From positions 1 through 64,000 of the forward strand of contig NZ_MZGX01000017.1 in the NCBI RefSeq assembly GCF_002051585.1: a stretch of 64,000 bases of DNA, read 5' to 3'. Shown piece by piece: positions 54,607 through 64,000 of the stretch. A program made the position numbers and the translations under genes. The notes under the pieces were generated by a model. The model was not told the DNA's origin and did no database searches. It saw nothing but the letters and a program-made list of their open reading frames with translations. Position 1 is the first letter of the stretch, and the number at the start of each line of letters is the position of its first letter. This DNA is from Ruminiclostridium hungatei. GTDB lineage: Bacteria; Bacillota; Clostridia; Acetivibrionales; DSM-1351.

Positions 54607-56415
54607 TCAATCCAGTTTCAGTACGCTCATGAATGCTTCCTGGGGTACTTCTACGGAGCCTACCTGGCGCATGCGCTTTTTGCCTTCCTTCTGCTTTTCA
54701 AGCAGTTTTCTCTTTCTGGTAATGTCACCGCCGTAACACTTGGCCAAAACGTCTTTTCGGAAAGCTTTTACTGTTTCACGGGCAATAATCTTTCCTCCGA
54801 TACAGGCCTGTATGGGTATTTCAAACATCTGTCTGGGTATTGATTCCTTAAGTTTTTCAGCCATTCTCCTGCCCCTGGATACCGACTTTTCCCTGTGGAC
54901 TATAAAGGACAGGGCATCAACAACTTCGCCGTTGAGCATCATATCCAGCTTTACAAGATCGGACTCCCTGTAGCCAATAAGCTCGTAATCAAAGGAGGCA
55001 TAGCCCTTTGTTCTGGATTTCAAGGCATCAAAAAAGTCATATATTATCTCATTTAAAGGCATTTCATAGATCAGCATGGCCCTGCCCTCATCAATATAGG
55101 ACATATCCTTGTAAACGCCCCTTCTCTCCTGGGAAAGCTCCATAATATTGCCCACATATTCCGTAGGAACCATTATGGTAGCCTTTACTATGGGTTCCTC
55201 CATACTGTCCACCTCTGTGACGGGCGGCAGATTTGTAGGATTATCAATGGTAAGCACCTCCCCATTGGTGGTAGTGACCTTGTAAATTACACTTGGGGCC
55301 GTAGTTACCAGATCGAAATTGTATTCTCTTTCCAGTCTTTCCTGGATTATCTCCATATGAAGCAGACCAAGGAAACCGCACCTGAAACCAAACCCGAGTG
55401 CCACAGAGGATTCGGGCTCAAAGGTAAGAGCCGCGTCATTTAGCTGAAGCTTTTCCAGGGCATCCCTCAAATCACCGTATTTTGAACCATCCGCGGGATA
55501 TATGCCGCAGAACACCATGGAATTTACCTTCTTGTAACCCGGCAGCGGCTCCTGGGCGGGATTATCCACCAGGGTTATTGTATCACCTACTCTGGTATCC
55601 CGGACATTTTTAATACTTGCCGCTATATATCCTACATCACCTGCTTTAAGCTCTTCTGCGGGAGACAAGCCTCCCGGCCTCAGATGGCCAAGCTCGGTAA
55701 CTACAAATTCCTTTTTGGTATACATCATACGGATGATATCTCCGGTCTTCACGATACCCTCTTTAACTCTCATGTATACAATAACACCTTTATAGCTGTC
55801 ATAAAAGGAATCAAATATCAACGCTCTCAGCGGAGCTTCCTCATCCCCCTGGGGGCATGGAATCATGTGCACTACCTTTTCAAGGACCTCTTCAATATTT
55901 ATACCGTTTTTGGCCGATACCATGGGAGCGCCAGACGCATCCAGGCCTATGACATCCTCTATTTCCTTTTTCACAACCTCAGGCTGTGCGCTGGGAAGGT
56001 CTATTTTATTAATCACAGGCATTATTTCCAGGTTGTGCTCCAGCGCAAGATATACGTTTGCCAGAGTCTGTGCCTCTATGCCCTGGGCGGCATCAACTAC
56101 AAGAATAGCCCCCTCACAGGCGGCAAGACTTCTGGAAACCTCATAGTTAAAATCAACATGGCCCGGAGTGTCAATAAGATTATAAATATACTCGTGCCCG
56201 TCAGGAGCCTTATATACCATACGTACGGCCTGTGCCTTTATTGTAATGCCTCTTTCTCTTTCCAGTTCCATATTGTCCAGAACCTGTTCCTGCATTTCCC
56301 TGGACGTAAGCACACCTGTTTTCTCCAGCAACCGGTCTGCAAGCGTCGATTTACCATGGTCTATATGAGCAATTATGCAAAAATTCCTAATATATTTTTG
56401 TCTTTCACTTGGCAT
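54607..56415 (-). CDS. lepA: Elongation factor 4 (LepA)
   Basis: LepA is a translational GTPase that helps ribosome assembly or initiation under stress. The 602-residue protein has G1 (AHIDHGKST), G2 (RGITIKAQ), G3 (DTPGHVDF), G4 (NKIDLPSA) and the characteristic C-terminal domain ([20 protein letters not shown]). GGAGGATTAGG precedes the ATG. Confidence 0.98.
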   Translation of the reverse strand: MPSERQKYIRNFCIIAHIDHGKSTLADRLLEKTGVLTSREMQEQVLDNMELERERGITIKAQAVRMVYKAPDGHEYIYNLIDTPGHVDFNYEVSRSLAACEGAILVVDAAQGIEAQTLANVYLALEHNLEIMPVINKIDLPSAQPEVVKKEIEDVIGLDASGAPMVSAKNGINIEEVLEKVVHMIPCPQGDEEAPLRALIFDSFYDSYKGVIVYMRVKEGIVKTGDIIRMMYTKKEFVVTELGHLRPGGLSPAEELKAGDVGYIAASIKNVRDTRVGDTITLVDNPAQEPLPGYKKVNSMVFCGIYPADGSKYGDLRDALEKLQLNDAALTFEPESSVALGFGFRCGFLGLLHMEIIQERLEREYNFDLVTTAPSVIYKVTTTNGEVLTIDNPTNLPPVTEVDSMEEPIVKATIMVPTEYVGNIMELSQERRGVYKDMSYIDEGRAMLIYEMPLNEIIYDFFDALKSRTKGYASFDYELIGYRESDLVKLDMMLNGEVVDALSFIVHREKSVSRGRRMAEKLKESIPRQMFEIPIQACIGGKIIARETVKAFRKDVLAKCYGGDITRKRKLLEKQKEGKKRMRQVGSVEVPQEAFMSVLKLD

Positions 56416-56758
56416 TCCTAATCCTCCACAGCTTGTTCCAAATATTCACACATAGTTAGCAATTCATTATATCATAGTCCGGCAAATAACCGCAACGGGT
56501 TTTGTTGCGGTTATTTGCGGCTCTATTATCTTCCTTAGCCGTTATTACCGCAAAAAGTTTACTGCTCTTTTGTAACTTTCGTAAACTTTTGAGGATAATA
56601 ACAACGCCCGGCATAAGCCAACGGGGGTTTTCGTTGCGGTGAAATGTACAATTATTATTATTTACCGAAAAAAATAAAACAATCAATTGCATGATAAATA
56701 TTCAAACTTACCATACAATTGACTGTCATTTTATTATTCTTAAAATAAACCCGCCGAA
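56416..56758. other. Intergenic region upstream of lepA
   Basis: About 340 bases hold a perfect 15-bp hairpin (56482-56518) and otherwise nothing recognised. Several fragments of the motif TTGCGGTTATT/ACCGCAA recur near 56490-56560 and 56630-56645, so the area is repetitive. A 78-codon minus-strand frame here has no ribosome site. Confidence 0.5.
56482..56518. repeat. Perfect 15-bp hairpin upstream of lepA
   Basis: GCAAATAACCGCAAC (56482-56496) pairs with GTTGCGGTTATTTGC (56504-56518) around GGGTTTT. It has no T run on either side. It could cap the 5' untranslated leader of lepA or be left from a mobile element. Confidence 0.6.
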
Positions 56759-58201
56759 CTATTCCTTTACCTCTGTTATCTGCCAGTAATCCTGACCGCT
56801 GATTTTTTCCGCCTTTACGCTTGTGACACTGTCACCGGCCTTGCCTGTGGAGGTTGCCCAGTGGAAGGTTATGGCATAGCTGTCCTTGCCTGTATTTTTT
56901 ATTTCATAGCCGGACACCCATGGACTTGAGACACCTGTTACCCAGTTCAAATCCTCAAGGTCTGCTTTCCTGGCAGCCTTTAGCGCATCCGAATACAATG
57001 CGTACTGAATTGCACCCTTTCTTTCCTTAACTGCTGCGGCATACATATTTACAGCTTCCTGGGAGGTTTTGGGAGACACAAGCTCCACAATCTGCTTTTC
57101 AAAGGTGTTCTGATTTGCCGGATTGATCCTGTATATTCTTAATGCATCCCCGTAGTAATATACATCCTCCTTAAGAACCATTGAGAAATACGACTGGGGC
57201 ACATACATGGTGTTTCCAACAGCTTTTGCAGCCAACCCCAGATTCACGCTGCCGTTTGTCTTGCTGGAATAAAAGCTGCTTTCCTTATTCTTTACAAAGC
57301 CTCCGCCGACTCCCCAGCCTTTTTTTGCATCCCAGGTCACTTTGTAGCCCAAAAGCTTTGCAATATCCTGCAAGGGAACCATCAGTACATATTCCTGTTC
57401 ATAGGTCTTTAGCTGAGGAGAAAGGCTTGTTCCGTTGAATCTGACCTTTTCCAGCGGCTTGGCAGCTATCATCTGGGAATATACGTCATTTTTCAGCAGT
57501 CCCTTCAATTCCCCGGCATTAATTTCAAAGACGGGGATCCCTCCTGCGTAAGGTCTTAACTCATATAAGTCAAAATATATAACAAGCTTATTCCCGTCAA
57601 TGTAAAATTTATAATTGCTGTTCTTGGCAGCAACACTTTTCTTTGCGTCCTCAAAGTATAAATCCTTGTTTTTATCAATAAGCCTGTTCAACTTATCCAA
57701 TACTGCCTTTTTATAATTGCTGCCGCTGTTAAAAAGGGAATTGAAAGAATTATATATCTCATTTGTCTTTGTATTTACCGAGTAACTATCCATGTAGGAG
57801 GACCCGTGGGCACCGCCGTAATAATCATAGGAGTTTATAAGTATGGACAGTATATTGCCGCTGAAATTGTAGTCAAAGTAAGACTCAACCGCCGCTTTCA
57901 TGGTTGTTACCTGTTCTCCGTCAGCTTTCTGGGTCGCCTTCAGGTCATCAATAAAGGTTTGAGCCTCTTTAATAGCTCCAATTGCACTAATGTTTCTTTT
58001 TTGAATGATATCATTCAATTGGGATGCTGCTTTAAACCCTTCAAGGAATGGATATATTATTTTTATGTCCAGGCTGTCTTCCTGCCGGTCAATTTTTCTT
58101 GCCTCAACCTTTACAGTGCTGCCGGAGGCTGCTCCCTCCAGTGTGGTAAACCCGGTGAAACACAACAGAATTGCCAGAACCAGTGAAATTAATTTCTTCA
58201 T
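56759..58201 (-). CDS. Secreted DUF4163/DUF3298 protein with copper-amine-oxidase-like domain
   Basis: The 480-residue protein has a signal peptide (about 1-25), a DUF4163/DUF3298 (RsiV/PdaC-like) region to about 240 (NSYDYYGGAHGSSYMDSY, YELRPYAGGIPVFEI), and a stalk domain (about 265-345; LMVPLQDIAKLLGYKV, YVPQSYFSMVL). A C-terminal segment of about 110 residues ends IKNTGKDSYAITFHWA. Exported to the cell surface; function unknown. ATG at 58201 has GAGGGG upstream. Confidence 0.82.
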   Translation of the reverse strand: MKKLISLVLAILLCFTGFTTLEGAASGSTVKVEARKIDRQEDSLDIKIIYPFLEGFKAASQLNDIIQKRNISAIGAIKEAQTFIDDLKATQKADGEQVTTMKAAVESYFDYNFSGNILSILINSYDYYGGAHGSSYMDSYSVNTKTNEIYNSFNSLFNSGSNYKKAVLDKLNRLIDKNKDLYFEDAKKSVAAKNSNYKFYIDGNKLVIYFDLYELRPYAGGIPVFEINAGELKGLLKNDVYSQMIAAKPLEKVRFNGTSLSPQLKTYEQEYVLMVPLQDIAKLLGYKVTWDAKKGWGVGGGFVKNKESSFYSSKTNGSVNLGLAAKAVGNTMYVPQSYFSMVLKEDVYYYGDALRIYRINPANQNTFEKQIVELVSPKTSQEAVNMYAAAVKERKGAIQYALYSDALKAARKADLEDLNWVTGVSSPWVSGYEIKNTGKDSYAITFHWATSTGKAGDSVTSVKAEKISGQDYWQITEVKE

Positions 58202-58366
58202 TGCATCAAATCCCCTCGTAAACAATATTTATCCTTAGCAAAATAATTATAATAGCTGTATGAGCAAATATTAACATAATATCCAAGACCATTGGTAACA
58301 AAAAGGTTACATTAATAACACTTGACACCCGCAGGTTTAAACCTTTACTTCCTATTACTTTATTTC

Positions 58367-58639
58367 CTATCTGAAAATATTTTTCACCTTGCTGAGTTCC
58401 CTTTTCAAGTATTTCAGATTCAGGTTAAAAGCATCATCAAATACAGATATCCTGTAAATATCCTCGTCCAACTCACTTATCTTAACCATTTCCAACTGCG
58501 GATGGCCCTTCATGACATTGCTTTTAGTTATATCAACGGCAACAAGTCCTCCTATGACCACAAATAAAAACATTATAATAACCGCCAGTATTTTCAAATG
58601 ATAGATTCTTATCTTTCTAAACCTTATTTTTCTAGCCAA
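58367..58639 (-). CDS. Small single-pass membrane protein after spoIIP
   Basis: The 90-residue protein has a basic N-terminus (RKIRFRKIRIYHLKI), one membrane segment (about 16-37) and a soluble C-terminal part. I do not recognise a family. It follows spoIIP by 63 bases on the same strand and may be co-expressed during sporulation; this is inference. Confidence 0.65.
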   Translation of the reverse strand: MARKIRFRKIRIYHLKILAVIIMFLFVVIGGLVAVDITKSNVMKGHPQLEMVKISELDEDIYRISVFDDAFNLNLKYLKRELSKVKNIFR

Positions 58640-58702
58640 AGCAGCCTCCGGACAAACATTCTGATGCTATCTATTTTTGACCTGAAGCAGTAAATTTAAT
58701 CA

Positions 58703-59992
58703 TCAGTATTTGTTTTTATATATTACGTCATTTATTGCCTGAGCCAAATAAGTTGTGCTCCTGACACATTCATCTATAACATTTCCGTCACCGCCGATTT
58801 CAATAATAACAGAGCCGTTGGTCAAATGCTGGTTGTACCTGTTTTTGCTGATATATGTCGGTTTCGCTATACCCGGTGCCAGCTCATTCAGCCGGGACTG
58901 GATCTTCAAGGCAAGTTTCAGGTTTTCCTTCCATTTGGGGTTTTCAAGCTTGGAATCTGTTCCTATAACAAACATTATCTGCGCAAAGTCCTTGCCGTTT
59001 ATTTTTTTTACCACCCTCAGCTTTTCGCTGCCCGCTGCATCCCTGTGCAGGTCGATAGTCATTTTGAGGGAAGGATATTTTCCCACATAATCTGTAAGTG
59101 TGCTCAGCGACTTGACGTAGGAGCTGTTATAATCCTTATCGTGTATGGTCTTATTGTGTATGACATTTACGTTCAGTTTTTTAAGATTTGTTATGAGTGC
59201 ATCCCCCACTCTTACAACATTGTAATTGCTGTCGCTGGTTCTTGACGGAACACTTTTGTCACCAATCTGACCAATGTTTTTCAGAAAGCTTTCTGTGGTA
59301 TGGGTATGGTATACAAATATCTGGGGCCCGGTTTTGACCGGGTTCAGCTTAAGTGGTTCCTTTAGCAGCTTGTTTATATCAATATTGTACTTTGTCTCAT
59401 TAACCACCTTTATTTTTCCGTTTGTCACCACAGGATTTTTTTCCTGGTCGCTGTTTTGCACATCCCCCTCAAAGGTGATGCTGCTTGACGCCTCTTTAAA
59501 CCCATCACCTGCTTCGGCCATGGCTGTCGCACCTCCGGCTGTATTTCCTGCGGTGCCGGCTGGCAGCGCCTCCGGTTGCTTTTCAGGCTGCAGTTCCCGG
59601 CTTTCAACTATTTTTTTCTGGAGCTCCTCCTGCTCCTTCTGCGCTATAAATTTCAGGTAATCATTCTTGTAGTATGCTTCAAAGAAGGGGGAATTGCTGT
59701 TTAATATGGTAATGGGATTATACCGGTCCATTCCGAAGGCTTTAAACAGAATATCCATTGCCAGTTCAAAGGTGTGGGCCGTTTTATTGCCGCCCGCCTC
59801 AAGCTGCCGCACTCCCCCGCTGAGACTCTCAATGCTCAGTTTGCCGTTTGCCGCCCTGAAGGCCAGGCCTCCTATTAAAATGCCCGCAATTGCACACAGT
59901 ATTATAGGTAATTTTGAAAAATTGCCTTTACTTTTTGACACATTTGCATCACCGTATATGGAATTTCCATCAAACCTCGCAATTTCTCTCAT
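58703..59992 (-). CDS. spoIIP: Stage II sporulation protein P (SpoIIP)
   Basis: SpoIIP is an amidase and endopeptidase that with SpoIID thins septal peptidoglycan during engulfment. The 429-residue protein has a membrane segment (about 30-48), an Asn/Glu-rich extracellular linker and a C-terminal amidase domain with FVYHTHTTESF (Zn ligand His) and TIDLHRDAAG. The ATG at 59992 has GGAGG upstream. Its usual partner gene gpr is not beside it. Confidence 0.95.
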   Translation of the reverse strand: MREIARFDGNSIYGDANVSKSKGNFSKLPIILCAIAGILIGGLAFRAANGKLSIESLSGGVRQLEAGGNKTAHTFELAMDILFKAFGMDRYNPITILNSNSPFFEAYYKNDYLKFIAQKEQEELQKKIVESRELQPEKQPEALPAGTAGNTAGGATAMAEAGDGFKEASSSITFEGDVQNSDQEKNPVVTNGKIKVVNETKYNIDINKLLKEPLKLNPVKTGPQIFVYHTHTTESFLKNIGQIGDKSVPSRTSDSNYNVVRVGDALITNLKKLNVNVIHNKTIHDKDYNSSYVKSLSTLTDYVGKYPSLKMTIDLHRDAAGSEKLRVVKKINGKDFAQIMFVIGTDSKLENPKWKENLKLALKIQSRLNELAPGIAKPTYISKNRYNQHLTNGSVIIEIGGDGNVIDECVRSTTYLAQAINDVIYKNKY

Positions 59993-60229
59993 ATATGCAT
60001 GCCTCCATTCAACCAACTGCCAAACATTAAATTTATAAAACTATATTCAAAAATTCATAAAATATTACTGGCTTGTACCAAAACCAGGTATTACCCTGAG
60101 ACAAGCAGTTCCATTTTATGGGAAATAATGTAATATATTCTATAGCCTTATTTTTATTTTTTTGTTCTAAAAACCGGTACAAAATCATACATCTAAGAAT
60201 ATACTTATTTTAGGATTGGAGGGAAAAAT

Positions 60230-60430
60230 TTGAATTTTTGTACTGTAAGATGTTGTATATGCAATAGTGTTCTATTGAATCTTCCACAGGAAGAACTTGA
60301 AAAATTGAACAGCCTTACTTTCAGATGCGAAAGCTGCGGGCACAGGCTGGTCCTGAATGGAACAGTTGTAACCAAGGCTGTCAGTGCTGAGCCTTTTCAA
60401 AATATTTTCAAATATGATTTCAATATATAA
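60230..60430 (+). CDS. Small zinc-ribbon-like protein with TTG start
   Basis: The 66-residue protein carries two CxxC pairs (CCICNS near 8-13, RCESCGHR near 32-39), typical of a zinc ribbon. It starts at TTG behind GGAGGG and ends within the left arm of a 25-bp palindrome. Function is unknown; divergent from spoIIP, which begins 238 bases away. The frame is short, but its layout (ribosome site, terminator) supports it. Confidence 0.7.
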   Translation: MNFCTVRCCICNSVLLNLPQEELEKLNSLTFRCESCGHRLVLNGTVVTKAVSAEPFQNIFKYDFNI

Positions 60431-60467
60431 AAACTCCCTTCCGGGAGTTTTTATATATTGAAATCAT
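60414..60467. terminator. Bidirectional terminator: perfect 25-bp palindrome overlapping a coding end
   Basis: Arms 60414-60438 and 60443-60467 are fully complementary around TTCC. The inner part reads AACTCCC/GGGAGTT and a TTTTT run follows on both strands, so it can stop the zinc-ribbon gene (plus) and the glycerate kinase gene (minus), which converge here. The left arm includes the last five codons of the zinc-ribbon gene. Confidence 0.85.
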
Positions 60468-60480
60468 CAGAGCAACTTCA

Positions 60481-61611
60481 TTATGCATATAATTTCAAGG
60501 CTCTCATTATGTTGTCAACCGTCATGGCCAAATCGTCTCTGCAGCGTTCCCTGGCTTTTTCAAAAGGTGCTGCCACACTGTTTATGCTGAAAATGGCGCT
60601 GACTCCTTCTGCATAGGCTTCCTCAATATGGTCACCAATGTCTCCCACCACAGCAATCAAAGGTATTCCTGCAGCTTTTGCCCGCCTGGCACAGCCAATT
60701 ACTACCTTTCCCCTCAATGACTGGCTGTCAATCCGGCCCTCTCCGCTTATGACCAGGTCTGCGCCTGTCAAGAGAGAATCAAAGCCCACCGCCTCCAGCA
60801 CAGTCTCTATACCGGGCTGGAGCCTGACGCCGAAGAAGGCTGCCATTCCGCCTCCCATGCCTCCTGCTGCCCCTGCGCCCGGTATATTTCTTATGTCCTT
60901 CCCAATATCACGTTCAATGACATCCGCCAGGTGCCCCAGATTTCTGTCCAGAAGTTTAACCATATCAGCATTAGCACCCTTTTGAGGAGCAAATACCTCT
61001 GCCGCCCCCTTGGCCCCGCATAAGGAGTTGTCTATGTCACACATGCCTACAAGTTCCACACTCCTTAATACAGGAGTTATGCCTGAAATATCTATTTTGG
61101 CAATCCGGCTTAAAGTCTCACCCACAGGAATAAAAGCGTTTCCGTCCAGGTCCAGGAACCTCACGCCCAGAGCGGCTGCGGCACCTGTGCCCCCATCATT
61201 TGTAGCACTTCCTCCCAAACCCACTATTATTTTTCTGCTGCCTGTTTCGGCAGCATGCCTTATAAGCTGTCCAACCCCGTAGGTTGTAGTCAGCTCTGCA
61301 TGCCTGTTTTCTCCCACCAGAGGCAGTCCGGCGGCGGCAGCCATCTCAATGACGGCTGTGTTGTCAGGCAAAACCCCATAAAAGCTGTCCAGGCTTTCAA
61401 AGTACGGACCCTTTACCTTCAGATGGACCTTTTTGCCGCCGGCAGCAGCCAGAAAGGCATCCACACTGCCCTCCCCGCCGTCGGCCACAGGAACGGCCAC
61501 CAGCTCGGCATGGGGAAAGTGCCTGTAAATTGCTTTCTTCATTATTTTACAAATCTCCATTGAAGACATGGTTCCCTTATAGGAATCAGGTATAAGCAGT
61601 ATCTTTTTCAT
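60481..61611 (-). CDS. garK: Glycerate kinase
   Basis: The enzyme phosphorylates glycerate to 2- or 3-phosphoglycerate. The 376-residue protein matches the GarK/GlxK family from MKKILLIPDSYKGT and ADGGEGSVDAF to GLGGSATNDGGTG and ISGEGRIDSQSLRGK. GGAGC precedes the ATG. It lies alone between a terminator and a divergent two-component system. It could serve serine or glyoxylate metabolism; none of those genes are near. Confidence 0.95.
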   Translation of the reverse strand: MKKILLIPDSYKGTMSSMEICKIMKKAIYRHFPHAELVAVPVADGGEGSVDAFLAAAGGKKVHLKVKGPYFESLDSFYGVLPDNTAVIEMAAAAGLPLVGENRHAELTTTYGVGQLIRHAAETGSRKIIVGLGGSATNDGGTGAAAALGVRFLDLDGNAFIPVGETLSRIAKIDISGITPVLRSVELVGMCDIDNSLCGAKGAAEVFAPQKGANADMVKLLDRNLGHLADVIERDIGKDIRNIPGAGAAGGMGGGMAAFFGVRLQPGIETVLEAVGFDSLLTGADLVISGEGRIDSQSLRGKVVIGCARRAKAAGIPLIAVVGDIGDHIEEAYAEGVSAIFSINSVAAPFEKARERCRDDLAMTVDNIMRALKLYA

Positions 61612-62114
61612 TTAAGCTCCATTTCTGCTTCGTGCAAAATGAATTTGCCCAAAACAGAAACAAAAATTTCAATGAAATCTTTTATGGGCTTAAATTCAAT
61701 TTATCACACGTGCCATTTATTTTTTAGTACCTAAAAAACAGGCACTTGTGCATTAGTTTTCCAAACTTTCAGTTTCTTTCAAACTACCTCCTAAAATCAT
61801 CCGGTTTCTTGTTGGAGGCCCGTTTCACCACCGGTCTATACATTTACTTCATTTTAGCATTTACCTTGCTCCCTTGCCACAGCCAATTTAATTAAGAAAA
61901 TTGTAAGAAATTTGTCAATAAGTTTGAAAGATACCATTGATAGTATTCAATATAGATAAGCAGGCAGAAGCCACAAAATTTCAAAATGCGGGGATGTGAT
62001 ATAATGATATGTATTGTCAACGGGAAAGAATAGATAAGGGCCGGCAGGAAAGGCAACACCATCTGCTCCGGGCTGGGCAATGAAATACCGGGTGCATTAA
62101 TTACGGAGGTTAAC
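61612..62114. other. Divergent control region between garK and the two-component system
   Basis: About 500 bases separate two divergent genes. A hairpin lies at 61710-61745; otherwise I see no riboswitch, RNA gene or clear promoter. The GC-rich patch at 62038-62095 directly before the response regulator has no obvious fold. Confidence 0.5.
61710..61745. repeat. Hairpin upstream of garK
   Basis: GTGCC (61710-61714) and GGCAC (61741-61745) flank an inner perfect stem TTTTTTAG/CTAAAAAA (61720-61738). It lies about 100 bases upstream of the garK start and could belong to its leader or form an operator. Confidence 0.45.
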
Positions 62115-62801
62115 GTGAATATTCTGGTTTGCGACGACGAAAAGGAAATTGTGGATGCAATAGAAATATATCTGAGAAACGACGGCTACACAGTGTTTAA
62201 GGCCTATAACGGTGCTGAGGCCATAGAGGTTTTCAGCAGAGCCGAAATACAACTGGTCATTATGGATATTATGATGCCGGTAATGGATGGCATAAGGGCC
62301 ACCATGAAAATCAGAGAAAAGTATAATATTCCGGTATTGATGTTAAGTGCAAAATCCGAGGATACGGATAAGATACTGGGTCTTAATCTGGGCGCTGACG
62401 ACTATGTAACCAAGCCCTTTAACCCTTTGGAACTGCTTGCCCGGGTAAAATCACTTCTCAGGAGATATGTCTCACTTGGGAGTTTTGTCCCCAAAACAGG
62501 TGTATACAAATCCGGCGGACTGGTTGTGGACGATACTGCAAAGGAAGTCCGGGTAGACAGTGAGCCGGTACGGCTGACTCCGGTGGAATACAAAATAATA
62601 AAGCTTTTATGTGAAAATGCAGGAAGAGTTTTTTCCATTGACCAGATATATGAACAGGTTTGGAACGAACCCTCCTTTAGTCCCGAAAACACTGTAGCTG
62701 TGCACATTAGAAGAATTCGTGAAAAAATAGAAATTAATCCTAAAGAACCAAAATATTTAAAGGTGGTGTGGGGAATTGGATACAAAATCGAAAAATTATA
62801 G
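62115..62801 (+). CDS. OmpR-family response regulator (VanR-like)
   Basis: The 228-residue protein has a receiver domain with acidic pocket CDDEK, acceptor Asp51 (VIMDIMMP) and Lys in VTKPFNPLE, then a winged helix (SFSPENTVAVHIRRIREKI). It starts at GTG behind GGAGG. Its end overlaps the start of a histidine kinase by 26 bases. The pattern is like VanR/YycF-type regulators in clostridia; the signal is unknown. Confidence 0.93.
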   Translation: MNILVCDDEKEIVDAIEIYLRNDGYTVFKAYNGAEAIEVFSRAEIQLVIMDIMMPVMDGIRATMKIREKYNIPVLMLSAKSEDTDKILGLNLGADDYVTKPFNPLELLARVKSLLRRYVSLGSFVPKTGVYKSGGLVVDDTAKEVRVDSEPVRLTPVEYKIIKLLCENAGRVFSIDQIYEQVWNEPSFSPENTVAVHIRRIREKIEINPKEPKYLKVVWGIGYKIEKL

Positions 62802-64000
62802 ATATTCGGTCTGGTTTAAGCTCCTGGCCGTAATCATTTGTGTTTCAGGTATGATAACCCTTGCGTATGGGCTTCTGCAGGCGCCTTATTTCGAAGAAGC
62901 CATCCAGAATAAAGAATTCAGGGAAAGTATGGCAAGCAAGAATATTTTTCAGCAGGTCTATTATCACATCTCAGTCCTGGCCTTTAATTACAAAAGTGAA
63001 GAAAATATAAAAGCAGGTTCAGCACTTAACGAAGCTGAAATAGCAGACAAAAAATCCTATCTGGGAAGTCAGAAGGAAACTGAACTCCAACAGGCGGAAA
63101 GCAGCTATTATGAATCTGTAAACACATACCAGGGCTACCTGAATGACCGGCAGTTTACAATAGACTCGGATGGAAACGTATCAGACGGTTCAGATATTAT
63201 ATCAGGCCTGAAAAATGATGACATACTGGAGAAAATCAAACAGTTGAAAGAAAAGAAAGATAACAGCATAAAGGAAATAAATGAAAAATATGACAAGCTT
63301 CTGGGTGATGTTGAAAAAGATGCAATAAACCAGCAGCTTGCAGATTACAAAGCCCAGTTGGGAAATCTTAAGAATTATCACGGAATATATTATACTGTGG
63401 TCCAGGCAGGCAAAAACACACTTACCAATGTAGCGGCCGGGTCGGCAGAAAACTACTACAGTACCCTCCCCATCTCAGTAAAGCTTACACAGAGCAACTG
63501 GGGCTCTTTCTTCGGAAACTATTCCTACTCGCCTTATTTCATACCTTCAGATACCACCGTTTATTTTGGAATGTCCCAGGAAAGATACCAGACCGAGGTT
63601 TCAAGCTTTGAAAAGAATGTGGCCAGGGGGCTTGCAGGTGTTAAAACCTCTTCCCTGGGTCTGCTGCTGGTATTAATAAGCCTTTCTTATCTGGTATATT
63701 CCTCCGGAAGGCGTCCCGGCACCGACGGGGTACAATTGATTACCGTGGATATGGTATATCTTGATATCGCACTGGCCATAAGCATTCCCGCAATTGCGCT
63801 CTGTATCACTCCTATGGCGCAGTTCGTTCCATACTTCTACAGGGATAACCTCCGCTATAACATCAGTCTCATATATGTAATATTCAGCGTAATTATTGCA
63901 ATCGGAACATTAATTGGTATTTTGTTCACCACAATGTTCGTAAAAAGGCTTAAAAGGCGAGAGGTTATAAGACACACCCTGATTTACAGGATTCTCAGAT
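62776..64000 (+). CDS. Membrane sensor protein, probable histidine kinase, N-terminal part
   Basis: A frame opens at TTG 62776 (AAGGTGG upstream) and stays open to the window edge, so about 408 residues are seen. There is a membrane segment at about 12-32, an extracellular region of about 255 residues that is strongly helical and rich in Lys, Glu and Gln (coiled coil around 145-200), and at least four hydrophobic segments after residue 290. The kinase domains would lie beyond the edge. Overlap with the response regulator is the main evidence for kinase function. Confidence 0.8.
   Translation, partial: MDTKSKNYRYSVWFKLLAVIICVSGMITLAYGLLQAPYFEEAIQNKEFRESMASKNIFQQVYYHISVLAFNYKSEENIKAGSALNEAEIADKKSYLGSQKETELQQAESSYYESVNTYQGYLNDRQFTIDSDGNVSDGSDIISGLKNDDILEKIKQLKEKKDNSIKEINEKYDKLLGDVEKDAINQQLADYKAQLGNLKNYHGIYYTVVQAGKNTLTNVAAGSAENYYSTLPISVKLTQSNWGSFFGNYSYSPYFIPSDTTVYFGMSQERYQTEVSSFEKNVARGLAGVKTSSLGLLLVLISLSYLVYSSGRRPGTDGVQLITVDMVYLDIALAISIPAIALCITPMAQFVPYFYRDNLRYNISLIYVIFSVIIAIGTLIGILFTTMFVKRLKRREVIRHTLIYRILR

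Noticed and set aside
56456-56692. 78-codon minus-strand frame between lepA and the DUF4163 gene
   Set aside because: It has no ribosome site, runs across a perfect hairpin and has low-complexity composition.
61892-62080. 62-codon minus-strand frame in the garK/response-regulator gap
   Set aside because: No ribosome site and no recognisable protein pattern; most likely chance.

Overview
The window reads as a stretch of chromosome from an anaerobic, endospore-forming Firmicute of class Clostridia. The support is a complete spoIIIAA-AH operon, spo0A, spoIVB and spoIIP, a CD1247-type acidic zinc-ribbon protein, many GTG/TTG starts behind strong GGAGG sites, and several secreted proteins with copper-amine-oxidase-like (stalk) domains. 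The gene order and the OLE RNA/OapA pair fit the Acetivibrio-Ruminiclostridium neighbourhood, but the species is not determined. Almost all genes are on the minus strand, so operons read from high to low coordinates.

Region 1 (1-25.7 kb) is one long sporulation and housekeeping block. In transcription order it holds spoIIIAA-AB-AC-AD-AE-AF-AG-AH, asp23-amaP-DUF2273-nusB, xseA-xseB-ispA, an OLE RNA with its membrane partner oapA, dxs-tlyA-nadK-argR-recN-spoIVB-spo0A, and then a two-component pair followed by an HtrA protease. Between ispA and the OLE RNA there is a second strongly folded element that appears to be an RNA on the plus strand, opposite to the operon. I could not assign its class with certainty; the raiA motif is my first guess.

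Region 2 (25.7-29.4 kb) is an accessory islet next to the spoIIIAA start. It contains two type I-C-like CRISPR repeats with one spacer and no cas genes, an AT-rich HEAT-like gene, and a 780-codon DUF4157 (eCIS-core) protein with peptidoglycan-binding repeats and a glycine/alanine-rich hydrophobic C-terminus. The last two look like a secreted effector and a candidate immunity partner.

Region 3 (29.4-49.1 kb) holds a YtrA-type GntR/ABC/lipoprotein operon with a palindromic operator lying over its promoter, then efp, M24 peptidase, aroQ, nfo, M18 aminopeptidase, a PHP phosphatase, an unlisted 44-residue gene, a GNAT protein, the Rrf2-iscS-iscU-mnmA sulfur operon, rarA, and a secreted HtrA-like protease with a stalk-domain protein.

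Region 4 (49.1-64 kb) holds a 276-bp MITE-like element with perfect inverted ends flanked by TA, a secreted SGNH hydrolase, a sugar nucleotidyltransferase fused to a phosphomannomutase domain whose active-site motifs are degenerate, a thioesterase, lepA, a DUF4163/DUF3298 secreted protein, spoIIP, a zinc-ribbon gene, glycerate kinase, and a second two-component system cut by the window edge.
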